From Azospirillum rugosum (GTDB lineage Bacteria; Pseudomonadota; Alphaproteobacteria; Azospirillales; Azospirillaceae), in NCBI RefSeq assembly GCF_017876155.1, contig NZ_JAGINP010000035.1, forward strand, positions 20,867 to 84,866: a stretch of 64,000 nucleotides of DNA, written 5' to 3'. Below are positions 9,189 through 18,225 of this stretch, piece by piece. The notes beneath the pieces were generated by a model. It searched no databases and was not told the origin of the DNA. It was given only the letters and a program-made list of their open reading frames with translations. Positions within the stretch are counted from its first letter, which is position 1. Every line of letters begins with the position of its first letter. A program made the translations under genes and the position numbers.

Positions 9189-9865
9189 CGTCTCTCCTCC
9201 GTTCGCGTGTAAGGCCCCTGTCATCTTCGGCGCGGTCATCCTGCCGGCGGTCGTGCCGCTCGGATTCCTTGCTCTCATGCTGTTTTCAGAACGGCTGTCG
9301 CTACCCAGTGCCCGTTCACTGACCTCTTTCGGTCGCTGTCACGGGGTGAGCGCCCCACAGCGCGGAGGTCCAGGTGTCGCAGGTGATCGAGCAGGCGAGA
9401 TCGTAGAGGTGATCGCCGGCGCCACCGACGATGGAGCGTGGATAGCCGCCATCGGTCCGGGGCGGGGGGATGTCGGGAACCACATTCTCCGGCGCGTTCG
9501 CCAAGATGGACCAACGGCCATGGGAGACCGAAAGGCACTCCAAGTATTCATGCGCGCATGTCCTTGCAATATATACTAGCCCATAGCCATGCGGCTCCGC
9601 TATAGAATGTCCGCAGCCTGCAACATCGGAAATAAGACCGTCAATGTGCCGCAGCGCATCCGGGTGAAGTCTTTGGTTTCTGGAATCAAGAAACCTTGAC
9701 GTCTGATTTTGGTCCTGCTTGGCGGAAAAGACGATGCGCATCCTTTGTGCAAGCCCCCGCCTTTGTTGAAGACCTGGACAAGTTTGCGCGGATATGCCAC
9801 TATTGATCAAATAGATTTTCATTATCTATGCATAAATGCGCTTTATGCTTCATAGAGGGCCATCC
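9189..9865. other. Intergenic region with no supportable gene
   Basis: About 680 bp between the divergent binding-protein gene and a LysR gene. The last ~80 bp before the LysR start are AT-rich and suit a promoter. One 168-codon minus-strand frame (9316-9822) has no recognisable family, no clear ribosome site and unusual composition, so I do not call it. The region could also be a decayed gene. Confidence 0.45.
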
Positions 9866-10834
9866 ATGCTGATGAAAACACCCCTCGCTCGCTCTCTCGA
9901 CTGGAATCTTCTTAGGGTCTTTCACGTCATCGTTGAGGAACGCAGCATTTCCAAGGCGGCGAACACGCTGAACCGGACCCAGCCAGCGGTCAGCACGGCG
10001 CTGAAGCGGCTGGAGGAGCAGCTCGGAACGCAGTTGGTGGTGCGCAACGCAACCACCTTCCGGCTCACCGACAATGGCCGGTTGCTGCACCGGGAATGCA
10101 GCGAGGTCTTCAACACGATCGGCCATATCCCCAGCCTGATCGCGGAAACCACCGAATCCCTGGCGGGGACGCTGTCGCTGACGATGGCCAGCCACATGGT
10201 CAGCAACCTCATCGACGAGGCGCTGGCCCTCTTCCATGAACGCCACCCCAACGTGTCGGTGGACATCACCCTTCTGACCAGCGCCAGCGTCATCGAGCAG
10301 GTGCTGAACCGGTCCATCAACTTTGGCGTTTGCCTGGCGGTCCGGCCGGTTCCCGGCGTCGACTACCTACAATTGTACCGGGAGCATTTCGGCTTCTTCT
10401 GCGGTCCCCGGCACCGCTTTTTCGGTCGGCGCGACCTGACGCTGGCGGACCTGCAAGGCGAAAGCGCGGTCACCTTACGCCTGTTCGCGGCGTCGGAGGT
10501 GATCCAGGCTATCACCGCCATGTACCGGCACGCCAACATGGCCATGCCCTTCGCCGGTATCTCCGACAACTTGGAGGAAATCCGGCGCATGATCATCGCC
10601 GGGTTGGGGATCGGCGCCATGCCCATCCACGTCATGCAGCGCGATGTCCGCGACGGGCTGCTGTGGCAACTGCCGCCCTACCAACGCCCGACCCCGATCG
10701 ACGTCTATCTGGTGAGCAACCAGAAGGCGCAGCTGGGCCGAATCGAAAGCGCCTTCATGGGCCTCGTGCAGGAAATCGTGAAGGCAAAGCCCATTGAGGA
10801 ACGCACCTACCCTCGGCAACCCTCGTCCCCCTGA
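9866..10834 (+). CDS. LysR-family transcriptional regulator
   Basis: A 322-residue regulator. The N-terminal winged helix is clear (DWNLLRVFHVIVEERSISKAA, TQPAVSTALKRLEEQLG, LTDNGRLLH), followed by a periplasmic-binding-protein-like effector domain. The start at 9866 is chosen because GAGGG lies 6 bp upstream; ATG at 9872 is possible. It is divergent from the family-5 binding protein and immediately precedes the Rieske/deformylase/hydrolase genes, so it is the likely regulator of one or both. Confidence 0.93.
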   Translation: MLMKTPLARSLDWNLLRVFHVIVEERSISKAANTLNRTQPAVSTALKRLEEQLGTQLVVRNATTFRLTDNGRLLHRECSEVFNTIGHIPSLIAETTESLAGTLSLTMASHMVSNLIDEALALFHERHPNVSVDITLLTSASVIEQVLNRSINFGVCLAVRPVPGVDYLQLYREHFGFFCGPRHRFFGRRDLTLADLQGESAVTLRLFAASEVIQAITAMYRHANMAMPFAGISDNLEEIRRMIIAGLGIGAMPIHVMQRDVRDGLLWQLPPYQRPTPIDVYLVSNQKAQLGRIESAFMGLVQEIVKAKPIEERTYPRQPSSP

Positions 10835-10877
10835 GCGTTCGGCGCGGGCCGTATTCCACACCATGAAAGAGCACTGC

Positions 10878-11187
10878 ATGCCCTGGCACACCGCCTCATC
10901 CGTCGAATTCCGGTCCGAAGGAAGCGTTGTCGGCGTCGCGATCACCGGCCAAGACATCGCCGTCGATCTCCTGGAAGGTGCCTACTGCGCCACCGCCGAT
11001 GCCTGCACGCACCAGCACGCCCACATGTCCGACGGCTATTGAGGACGGCTGCATCACATGCCCGCTTCATCAGGCGCTGTTCGATATCCGGACCGGCGCG
11101 CTGGTGGATGGGCCGACCAAAACCTTCCTGGCCGTCTATCCCACATGGGTCGAAGGCTCCGGCATGCACGTCGAACCGCCGGACTGA
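10878..11187 (+). pseudogene. Rieske [2Fe-2S] ferredoxin, frameshifted
   Basis: The first frame encodes a Rieske-type ferredoxin up to ADACTHQHAHMSDGY and stops at 11040-11042. The adjacent frame continues without a gap as IEDGCITCPLHQALFD and on to GMHVEPPD with a stop at 11185. Together the two parts hold both cluster motifs, CTH and CPLH, and have the normal ~100-residue length of a stand-alone ferredoxin for a ring-hydroxylating oxygenase. The shift falls exactly between the two cluster motifs, so neither half alone could bind the cluster. It may be a true mutation, an assembly error or, less likely, recoding. No oxygenase gene is nearby. An alternative start is 10863. Confidence 0.75.
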
Positions 11188-11224
11188 GCCCCGCCGTGCC
11201 AACCCACCATCAAGGAACAACAAC

Positions 11225-11800
11225 ATGGCCATACGCGACATCCTGCGGATGGGCAATCCGCTGCTGCTGCGTCCCTCCGCCCCCGTCGACGATCCCACCG
11301 CCCCCGGCATCCGGGACCTGGTGAAGGACATGCGCGACACGCTGGAGAGCGTTTCCGGCATCGGGCTGGCCGCCCCGCAGATCGGCGTGCCCGTGCGCGT
11401 CGTCCTCTATTGCCTGCCGGAAAACCGCATCCCACCCGGCGCCGGAACGCGGCCGATTCCCTGGACGGCGATGATCAACCCGGTCGTCGAACCGCTGGGC
11501 AACGAAAGCGTCGGGCTGTGGGAGCGCTGCCTGTCCCTGCCGGGACTCTACGCCCGCGTGCCGCGCTTTTCCCGCATCGCCATACACTACCGGACGTTGG
11601 ACGGCGCGTCGGTGACCGAACGCTGGACCGGCTACGTCGCCGCGCTCCTCCAGCACGAATGCGACCATCTGGACGGCGTACTCTACCCAATGCGCATGAA
11701 GGACGCGACGGCCCTCGCCTACGCCAGCGAGGTCTGCGGGGAGGGCGCGGTGTACCAGTACGCGGCGGCGGATTTCGACGGAGCACCGACCTCGGCGTGA
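11225..11800 (+). CDS. Peptide deformylase family protein
   Basis: A 191-residue metallohydrolase. Motif I is GIGLAAPQIG (about residues 45-54). Motif II reads ERCLS (residues 100-104) where the family normally has EGCLS; the metal-binding Cys102 is kept. Motif III is HECDH (144-148), so the metal ligands and catalytic Glu are complete. AAGGA precedes the ATG. It lies inside a LysR-led catabolic group, not beside fmt as the housekeeping enzyme often does. A role on an N-formyl metabolite rather than on nascent proteins is possible; this is inference. Confidence 0.88.
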   Translation: MAIRDILRMGNPLLLRPSAPVDDPTAPGIRDLVKDMRDTLESVSGIGLAAPQIGVPVRVVLYCLPENRIPPGAGTRPIPWTAMINPVVEPLGNESVGLWERCLSLPGLYARVPRFSRIAIHYRTLDGASVTERWTGYVAALLQHECDHLDGVLYPMRMKDATALAYASEVCGEGAVYQYAAADFDGAPTSA

Positions 11801-12418
11801 CCAGTGTCCCTGCGGCACTCCGGAAGCGGCCGGCATCATACCCGGCCCAATTCGTCACTTTGCGCTTCGGCCGGGAAAGGTGATGCCGGCGAGTGGCGTA
11901 GATGCTGAAGAGCATCGGTGGATCTCAAGGGCGGCCGGAGGACGATGCCTACGGAATCCCCCGTATCCGTGCAACAACCCGCCTCCATACACCATAGCTT
12001 TGCGGCGGACATGCTCGTCGATCAGCCGGACGGCAGGCGCGGCGCCCTGTCCATTCATAAATACAATTAATACATGAATAACAACTAGTAATTTGATTTA
12101 AGAAACTCCGCTAGCGCACTATTTTCCCGGGAAGGCAAGGTAACGGCGAGAGGGCTTCGCATAAATTCCCTTTTTCCTGTCACTGAGGGGGCGTCGAGGC
12201 GCCCGATTTCCAATGGCCGGTCCGTTCTATTTCGAACCGGACAAGCCCACTCAAACAATGTGCCTGTTTGTGCCGGGGTGCAACTGGTGGGGGCATGCGG
12301 AGAATTTCCCGTGGCCGTGTACCGCGCCGGTGAGGGTCGGGAACGCCGTGCCCCGAAGGGCGGATTTCCGGCACCACCGTTCCGCCGACGCCGAGACTTT
12401 GAAGGGAGTGGCGCAAGA
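11801..12418. other. Intergenic region before the DJ-1/phosphotriesterase operon
   Basis: About 620 bp. The stretch 12050-12125 is strongly AT-rich compared with the rest of the window and is a good candidate for the promoter of the downstream four-gene operon. No open frame here has a recognisable product. Confidence 0.45.
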
Positions 12419-12859
12419 ATGAGCGCAAAGCATCATGTCGTGGTCCTGGTGGCCGACGGCTATCAGGAACTGGAGTTCTGGTACCCGCTGCTTCGCCTGC
12501 GCGAGGAACGGATCGCCGTCGACGTCGTCGGGCTGGAGGAGGACCGGACCTATCTCAGCCGACTCGGCTACCCGGTGATCCCGGACCACGCGGTGTCCTC
12601 AGTTTCGGCCAGCGGCTACACCGGCGTGGTCGTTCCGGGTGGGTCCGCCGGCTCCGCCATCGCCAGGACCCCCGAACTGGTCCGTTTCGTCGCGGACGCG
12701 GCGGCGTCGGGCGCCGTGGTCGGTGTCGTCTCCCAGGCGGCGGAGGTTCTGGACGCCGCGCGGATCACCGCGACCGCGCACGTCGCGGGCCGGGACGCCG
12801 ACGATCTGCCCAGCTTTTTCAATCGATTCATGAACGCCTTGACCGAAGCCGCGCGCTGA
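12419..12859 (+). CDS. DJ-1/PfpI-like protein without the nucleophilic cysteine
   Basis: A 146-residue protein sharing the start of the DJ-1/PfpI fold with the gene at 13960 (ADGYQELEFWYPLLRLREE, LSRLGYPV, VVVPGGSAG). At the nucleophile elbow the partner has AVCHAGWVL, while this one has VVSQAAEVL. The Cys-His pair is replaced by Ser105-Gln. It is also ~80 residues shorter and lacks the second half of the fold seen in the partner. It may be catalytically dead, perhaps pairing with its paralogue as a regulatory or structural subunit. GGGAG precedes the ATG. The next gene starts 18 bp downstream. Confidence 0.8.
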   Translation: MSAKHHVVVLVADGYQELEFWYPLLRLREERIAVDVVGLEEDRTYLSRLGYPVIPDHAVSSVSASGYTGVVVPGGSAGSAIARTPELVRFVADAAASGAVVGVVSQAAEVLDAARITATAHVAGRDADDLPSFFNRFMNALTEAAR

Positions 12860-12877
12860 CGGCGGAAAGGGGTGGAG

Positions 12878-13906
12878 ATGGCAAAGATCAGAACCGTGCT
12901 GGGGGACATCGCCCCGGAAGAGGCCGGCCCGACGCTGACCCACGAGCATCTGCGCTACGCCTACACCGGGTGGCAAAGCGACCACAATTGCGTCTGGGAC
13001 ATGCGGGAATCGGCTGCCCAGATCGCCCAGGTCGTCAGGGACGGCGTCGAGCGCTACGGCTTCAAGACCATCGTCGACATGACGCCGCCGGAGATCGGGC
13101 GTCACCCGGAGCTGATGGCCGAGGTCTCGCGGCAGAGCGGCGCCCACATCATCGCCATCGCCGGTTTCTTCCCGGAAGTCGAGGGCATGGGAATCCCCTA
13201 CCACTGGCGCCGCCAGTCGGTCGAGTACATCGCCGACGCCATGGTGCGCGACCTGACCGAAGGCATGGTCTACGAAGGCCGCCTGACACCCTACAAGGCC
13301 GGCATGCTCAAGGCCGCCACCGGGGGAAGTTCGGTCAAGGTGGCCCGGATGGGCGTCAACGGCCGGCACATCGGCCCCTACGAGGACCGGGTGATCCGGG
13401 GCATCGCCCGCGCCCAGCGCCGGACCGGCTGCTCCATCAACACACACACCCAGCCGATGGAGTACAAGGCCTACAATCCGGGGCTGGAACTCCTCGACCT
13501 GCTGGAGGAGGAAGGGGCCGACCCGACCCGCGTCATCATCGGCCATGCCTTCGTCCATCCCGACATCGATCAGCTGAAGGCGATCTGCGAACGGGGCGCC
13601 TGCCTCCAGATCGACCACATCGGCATCCCCTGGCAGAACGACAGCGCCGAGGCGCTCGACGAGCTGATCGCCAACGCCGTCTGCGCCCTCGCCGACGCCG
13701 GTTACCTGGACCGCCTCGTCTTCTCCTACGACCGGTTCTTCACCTACGTGCGCGGCCCCGCCGGCCTGCCCGATCTGGAAAACGAATCGGTGCCCATCGG
13801 CTACATGGTCGAGCAGTTCGTCCCGCGGCTGGAGCGCAAGGGTTTCGGCCGGGACGAAATGCATAAGGTCATGGTGGAGAACCCTGCGCGCCTGCTGGCC
13901 TTTTGA
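12878..13906 (+). CDS. Phosphotriesterase-family metal-dependent hydrolase
   Basis: A 342-residue TIM-barrel amidohydrolase of the phosphotriesterase group. Visible landmarks are the HxH motif in LTHEHL near residue 20, a lysine in AGMLKAATG that could be the carbamylated metal bridge, NTHTQP (metal His), GHAFVHPD (metal His) and FSYDRF (catalytic Asp). Family members hydrolyse lactones, esters or phosphotriesters, and the sequence does not fix the substrate. The ATG at 12878 has AAAGGGGTGGAG before it; a GTG six bases upstream is less likely. It is flanked by two DJ-1-like genes and an alpha/beta hydrolase in one operon. Confidence 0.9.
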   Translation: MAKIRTVLGDIAPEEAGPTLTHEHLRYAYTGWQSDHNCVWDMRESAAQIAQVVRDGVERYGFKTIVDMTPPEIGRHPELMAEVSRQSGAHIIAIAGFFPEVEGMGIPYHWRRQSVEYIADAMVRDLTEGMVYEGRLTPYKAGMLKAATGGSSVKVARMGVNGRHIGPYEDRVIRGIARAQRRTGCSINTHTQPMEYKAYNPGLELLDLLEEEGADPTRVIIGHAFVHPDIDQLKAICERGACLQIDHIGIPWQNDSAEALDELIANAVCALADAGYLDRLVFSYDRFFTYVRGPAGLPDLENESVPIGYMVEQFVPRLERKGFGRDEMHKVMVENPARLLAF

Positions 13907-13959
13907 CGCCGCGCCGCACGCGCCTGCCCACAACACGCCGCTTCATGAGGAGCAAGGAC

Positions 13960-14634
13960 ATGAATCTCGCCGATGCCCAAGTCGCCGTCCTGGCGGAGAA
14001 CCTGTATCAGGAACTGGAGCTTTGGTACCCGGTGCTCCGCCTGCGGGAGGCGGGGGCGAACGTCGTCGTCGTGGCACCCACCGCCGACCAGCCCTACGCC
14101 AGCAAGCTCGGCTACCCGGTGACGGCCGACCGCGCGGTGGCTGATGTTACGGCGGAGGACTTCGACGCCGTTGTCATTCCCGGTGGTTTCGCGCCGGAAG
14201 GAATCCGCCGCAACAAGGCGATGGTCGATCTGGTGCGCGCCGTCCATGACCAAGGCGGCTTGGTCGCTGCCGTCTGCCACGCGGGCTGGGTGCTGGCCTC
14301 GGCCGGGATCGCCCGCGGACGCACGCTGACCTGCGTCTCGCTGATCAAGGACGACGTCGTCAACGCCGGGGCCAACTATGTGGACGAGCCGGTGGTGCGG
14401 GACGGCAACATCATCACCTCCCGCCTGCCGAGCGACCTTCCCGTCTTCGCGCGGGAAATCGTCGCGTACTTGGAGGAGACGCCGTCGCGGCGGAGCAACG
14501 GACGGATGCTCATGCCGGCCAACGGGCGGGCGTCATCGTCCGCCGCCTTCACCACGCCGGTTGAATTGGTCATGGGGCCGCGCGGCAAGGCGTCCGCCAA
14601 CTACGTGTCCGTCGTCGTCGAAGCCAAGGCGTGA
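13960..14634 (+). CDS. DJ-1/PfpI family protein
   Basis: A 224-residue member of the class-I glutamine-amidotransferase-like superfamily. The nucleophile elbow AAVCHAGWVL places Cys106 and His107, at the same number as the reactive Cys of DJ-1. AENLYQELELWYPVLRL carries the usual acidic partner. Family members include proteases, glyoxalases and amide or isonitrile hydratases. Residues after about 180 form an extra C-terminal tail. AGGAGCAAGGAC precedes the ATG. It is in an operon with a phosphotriesterase-type enzyme and an alpha/beta hydrolase. Confidence 0.9.
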   Translation: MNLADAQVAVLAENLYQELELWYPVLRLREAGANVVVVAPTADQPYASKLGYPVTADRAVADVTAEDFDAVVIPGGFAPEGIRRNKAMVDLVRAVHDQGGLVAAVCHAGWVLASAGIARGRTLTCVSLIKDDVVNAGANYVDEPVVRDGNIITSRLPSDLPVFAREIVAYLEETPSRRSNGRMLMPANGRASSSAAFTTPVELVMGPRGKASANYVSVVVEAKA

Positions 14635-14651
14635 TGGGGGAGTGAGGTCGC

Positions 14652-15500
14652 ATGCAGGTTCGCTACTGCACGCTCAACGGCGAGAAGTCCCGCTATTACG
14701 AGGCGGGGTCCGGCCCGCCCATCCTGCTGCTGCACGGCGTCGGATCATCGGCCGATTCCTGGATCCGCACCGCCGAAGCGTTGTCCGGGGTGGCGAGGGT
14801 TATCGCTCCAGACCTGCCGGGCCACGGCTTCACTCCGGCGCGGCCCTATGAGGGAGCGCCGCAGGGCGCCATGATGGAGCACATCCTGGCGCTGATCGAC
14901 CATCTGGAACTGCGCCGCTTTTCCGTCGGCGGCAGTTCCTTCGGTGCGATGCTGGCCTTGCTCACCTACTTCGCGCGCAAGGAGTCTGTCGAGCGCATCG
15001 TGCTGACGAGCAGCGCGACGGCGACGCTGCCCGACGAGGAACGGCTGGCCGGGCTGAAGCAGGCCTACAACGCCAGCATCGCCGCCTATCGCGCGCCGAG
15101 CCTGGAAAGCGTCATCGGCCGGTCGCGCAATCTGTTCTTCGACCCGGACAAGGTTTCGCGCGAACTGGCGCTGCTTCAGCTCAACATCTTCGCCCAGCCC
15201 GGCATGGAGGCGAACTTCGAAAAGCTGCTGCGCGGGCTTATGGACATGGAGGCCGTGCGCCCCTACCGGGTCGATCACCGGTTCGGCGAGATCGCCGTGC
15301 CGCTGCTGATGATCTGGGGCCTGCAAGACCGGCAGGTCAACGTCCACCGCGCTATCGAAGCGGCAAGGCAGGCGGCCGAAGCCTATTTCGTCGGGATGGA
15401 GAACTGCGGCCACGTTCCGCATCTCGAACATCCGGAGCGGGTCCATGAGTTGATGGCCGCGTTCCTGTCCGGCGAAAGTCTGGCGCAATATCGCGTGTAG
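14652..15500 (+). CDS. Alpha/beta hydrolase
   Basis: A 282-residue alpha/beta-hydrolase fold enzyme. It shows the oxyanion-hole segment LLLHGVGSSADSW, nucleophile elbow GSSFG with Ser96, acid GLQD (about residue 226) and catalytic His in NCGHVPHLEHP near the C-terminus. The triad is complete, so an active esterase, lactonase or C-C hydrolase is likely. It starts 17 bp after the DJ-1-like gene and ends the operon. It may act on the product of the phosphotriesterase-type enzyme. Confidence 0.9.
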   Translation: MQVRYCTLNGEKSRYYEAGSGPPILLLHGVGSSADSWIRTAEALSGVARVIAPDLPGHGFTPARPYEGAPQGAMMEHILALIDHLELRRFSVGGSSFGAMLALLTYFARKESVERIVLTSSATATLPDEERLAGLKQAYNASIAAYRAPSLESVIGRSRNLFFDPDKVSRELALLQLNIFAQPGMEANFEKLLRGLMDMEAVRPYRVDHRFGEIAVPLLMIWGLQDRQVNVHRAIEAARQAAEAYFVGMENCGHVPHLEHPERVHELMAAFLSGESLAQYRV

Positions 15501-16420
15501 CCGGCGAGACGAAGGACCCGAGGGGCGGTGCGGCCGTTCGTTGATCGGCCACGGATCGCCTCCGGGCACCGTTCTTTTAGAGGCTGTTCGTGGAAATCAG
15601 GCGCTGACAGCATGGGCAGCCAGCCGGTTCGCCCGCCCTCGCGCGCGACAATCAATTCCAACCCGATTGACGCTCCGCGACAGGACGCTTGAAACCCTTC
15701 CGCTTCAGCGTCAATCATGTCCGTACCGCGACGCCGGACCTTCTCATCCAGATTGTCGCGCCATAGCAGTAGTAGCCCCGATATTCCTGGCCCCAGCGGT
15801 CGCGAAAAGGATCGTGGTAAAAGTTGCGCCGGATCCCGCGGTGGATCGGAGCGCGTGCCACCGCTGACCTTGCGTCGTGTGACGGGGGAGCGGATGTCGA
15901 TTTCCGAGCCGTTGGTGTGCAGGGGGATGTCGCGCTGTCCGGTAGGTCTTCAGGTCGGCGTAGAACCACCAGATCAAGGCGCGGATACGCTGCTGGGCGG
16001 CGTACTGGGCCGGGGTGAAGGTATCGAGCTTGTGCACCAGACGTTCGGCGTGCACCCAGCACAACGCGTGCCGGCCGACATCGAACTGCCCGGCGTCGTC
16101 GCTGACGATCACCGTGTGGGGCAGCAGGCCGTGCTCCTGGATGCTGCCCCACACCGCCGCCTCGGTGGCCAGCCGCTTGGCACGTCGCCGTTCCGGCGCA
16201 CAGGCGACAGGAAGAACCGTCCGTTCGAAGAACGACATCGCCGCTGCGCCGAGTCCCACGACCCGTCGGAATGGAAGTAGACGTCGCCCAGGCGCACGGT
16301 GGAGGACCCGCCAGAATGCAGGAACAGATCGCCGTCCCGTAAACGTGGCCCGCCACCTTGATGAGGCTGTATTCAAATCACGATACCGGCACGAAGTCTG
16401 ACGGAACCCTACAAACATAT
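15501..16420 (-). mobile_element. Decayed DDE transposase region (IS remnant)
   Basis: Minus-strand frames contain parts of one transposase: VCSFFERTVLP-like text, HTVIVSDDAGQFD, ALCWVHAERLVHKLDTFTPAQ, IWWFYADLKTYR, then in another frame LHTNGSEIDIRSPVTRRKV and SGGTRSD. The Asp-Asp of SDDAGQF, the C-W-V-H segment and the TNGSEIDIR block resemble IS66-type DDE enzymes, but I am not certain of the family. The text between KTYR and LHTNGSE is shorter than expected and the frame changes, so the gene has at least one deletion and frameshift. A 9-bp inverted repeat (15666-15674 with 15707-15715) lies just outside the coding remnant; its relation to an IS end is unproven. Confidence 0.6.
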
Positions 16421-16425
16421 TCTGG

Positions 16426-17079
16426 TCACTTGACGCTCGGAAACTCGAAGATCGTCGGGATTGGAACGCCGCGCCGGATGTCCCGGACCCAGCCTTCCTC
16501 CTTGAGCAGATGGGCCTGCGCCGCGGCCAGCACCGCATCGGCCTGTTCCAAAGGGACAACGACCACCCCGTCGTCGTTGCCGAGCACAATGTCGCCCGAC
16601 CGCACCGGAACCCCAGCAACCGAAACCAAGCCATCCACCGTGCCGCCGAAGCCGTGGTGAGGGCCGCGCGGCACCACCGACCGGCAGAACATGGCAAACC
16701 CCGCCTTGCGCATGTCGGCGACGTCGCGGACGGCGCCGTCGATCACGGCACCGCCCAGACGGCGGTGAACGGCCTCTTCCGTCATCACACCGCCCCACAC
16801 CGCGGTGTCTTCGACCCCGCCGGCATCGACCATTACGATCTCGCCGGGGCGGGCGGCGCTGATGAGGGCACAGATCGGCCCGCAATCGCCGACCATGGTC
16901 GTCACCGTGCGGGCTTGGCCGCACAGGCTTTGGCCTTCGCGGATCGGCTTGATCGCGGCGCTCATCACCTGGGTGCGGTTCATGCAGTCCGACGCGACCG
17001 CCGGCGGGATCGCCCGCCACGCGTCGAGTTCCTCGTCGCTGAGCACCCGGAACGGGGTGTCCTGTTGAAGGAGGGCCAT
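16426..17079 (-). CDS. RraA-like / 4-hydroxy-4-methyl-2-oxoglutarate aldolase family protein
   Basis: A 217-residue protein of the RraA-like fold. Landmarks are PAVASDCMNRTQVM near the start, ARPGEIVMVDAGG, WGGVMTEEA, GAVIDGAVRDV, and the signature VRSGDIVLGNDDGVVVVP. The R-D and G-N-D-D-G residues are those that hold metal and oxaloacetate-like substrates in HMG aldolases, so aldolase or decarboxylase activity on a 2-oxo acid is more likely here than RNase E inhibition. The ATG at 17079 has AGGAA upstream; earlier in-frame codons run into the neighbour. It is the last gene of the importer/oxidase operon and could cleave the 2-oxo product. Confidence 0.88.
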   Translation of the reverse strand: MALLQQDTPFRVLSDEELDAWRAIPPAVASDCMNRTQVMSAAIKPIREGQSLCGQARTVTTMVGDCGPICALISAARPGEIVMVDAGGVEDTAVWGGVMTEEAVHRRLGGAVIDGAVRDVADMRKAGFAMFCRSVVPRGPHHGFGGTVDGLVSVAGVPVRSGDIVLGNDDGVVVVPLEQADAVLAAAQAHLLKEEGWVRDIRRGVPIPTIFEFPSVK

Positions 17080-17147
17080 GGCGTGTTCCTGATTCCTGTG
17101 TTGCGGGGCCGGCGTTTCAGCGAGTCTTGGGTTCAGAGAGCCCCGGT

Positions 17148-18173
17148 TCAGAGCGCGTGGGCGTCCCAGCCGGGGTTGACGTTGTTCCGCAGCCGCCCCT
17201 CGAAGAGGTAGTCGAGCAGGATTTCCGCGGAGAAGGTCCGCATGTCGAGATAGCCGGCCTCGGAATAGAAGGCCGCGTGCGGCGTCACGACGAACCGCCC
17301 GGCGAGCCACGGCTCGTCCCGCTGCCACGCGGCGAGCAACGGTGGCGCCGGCACCGGCGGTTCCTTGGGCAGCACGTCAAGGCCGGCGGCAGCAAGATGG
17401 CCGCTCTTCAAGGCGTCATGGACCGCGTCCACGTCGACCAGTCCGCCGCGGGCGATGTTGAGCAGGATGCCGCCGGGCTTCATCCGCGCCAGCTCGTCCC
17501 GGCCGATCATGTTGCGGGTCTCCGCCGACAGGGGCACATGCAGGCTGACGACGTCGGAGCGGGACAGCAGGTCGGACAGCGTCCTCACCCGCTCGATCCC
17601 CAGACCCAGGTCGTGCCCCTCCGGCAGGTAAGGGTCGACGTAGATCACCTTCATGTCGAAGGCCGCGGCGCGGCGCATGATCGCGGTGCCGATGCGCCCC
17701 ATGCCGATCGCCCCGAAAGTGGCGCCGCGGATCCGGCGGACGACGGGCACGTCCTCCGCCCGGAAGCCGGCCGCAAGGTCGGCCTTAAGCCGCGCCTGGT
17801 AGGTGCCGATGCCGCGCACGAGGTGCAGGAGCATCGCCAGGGCATGGTCGGCCACCTCCGTGGTGCCGTAGTTCGGCACGTTGGACAGCGGAATGCCGCG
17901 CGCGCGGCAGGCCGCGCCGTCGACGTTGTCGAAGCCGACGCCGACGCGGACGATCAGGCGGCAGTGATCGAGCTTGGCGACGACCTCCGGCGTGATCCGC
18001 ATGCGGTGCCAGACCAGGATGGCGTCGCACGACCGCCAGGCGTCGTCGGGAATGGCCGCCGGGTCGGTTTCATCGAAGACCATGTAGTCGATCCGGTCGC
18101 CGGTGACGCCGCGCTCGACGTCGAGGTCGCGCAGATGGGCGTCGGGGACCAGAACCTTGAGGGGCTTCGTCAT
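17148..18173 (-). CDS. D-2-hydroxyacid dehydrogenase (NAD-dependent, CtBP/PGDH type)
   Basis: A 341-residue dehydrogenase with the full D-2-hydroxyacid layout: substrate-domain VGVGFDNVD, nucleotide motif GAIGMGRIG near residue 155, NIARGGLVD with the catalytic Arg, an acidic helper in VLPKEPP, and the catalytic His in TPHAAFYS. It interconverts a 2-oxo acid and a D-2-hydroxy acid using NAD(H) in the cytoplasm. It lies between the ABC ATPase and the RraA-like gene. The operon also holds an FMN oxidase of L-2-hydroxyacid type, so the pathway may handle both stereoisomers. Confidence 0.92.
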   Translation of the reverse strand: MTKPLKVLVPDAHLRDLDVERGVTGDRIDYMVFDETDPAAIPDDAWRSCDAILVWHRMRITPEVVAKLDHCRLIVRVGVGFDNVDGAACRARGIPLSNVPNYGTTEVADHALAMLLHLVRGIGTYQARLKADLAAGFRAEDVPVVRRIRGATFGAIGMGRIGTAIMRRAAAFDMKVIYVDPYLPEGHDLGLGIERVRTLSDLLSRSDVVSLHVPLSAETRNMIGRDELARMKPGGILLNIARGGLVDVDAVHDALKSGHLAAAGLDVLPKEPPVPAPPLLAAWQRDEPWLAGRFVVTPHAAFYSEAGYLDMRTFSAEILLDYLFEGRLRNNVNPGWDAHAL

Positions 18174-18225
18174 CGTGTTCCTTGGGAGTTTGCCTGTCTT
18201 CAGGTCGGCACTCGGGATTGGCCGG

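Noticed and set aside
9316..9822. A 168-codon minus-strand frame between the binding protein and LysR genes
   Set aside because: No family, no Shine-Dalgarno site, and it occupies the likely divergent promoter. A decayed gene remains possible.
12213..12422. A 69-codon plus-strand frame before the DJ-1-like gene
   Set aside because: No recognisable motif and no good ribosome site; it lies in the presumed leader of the operon.
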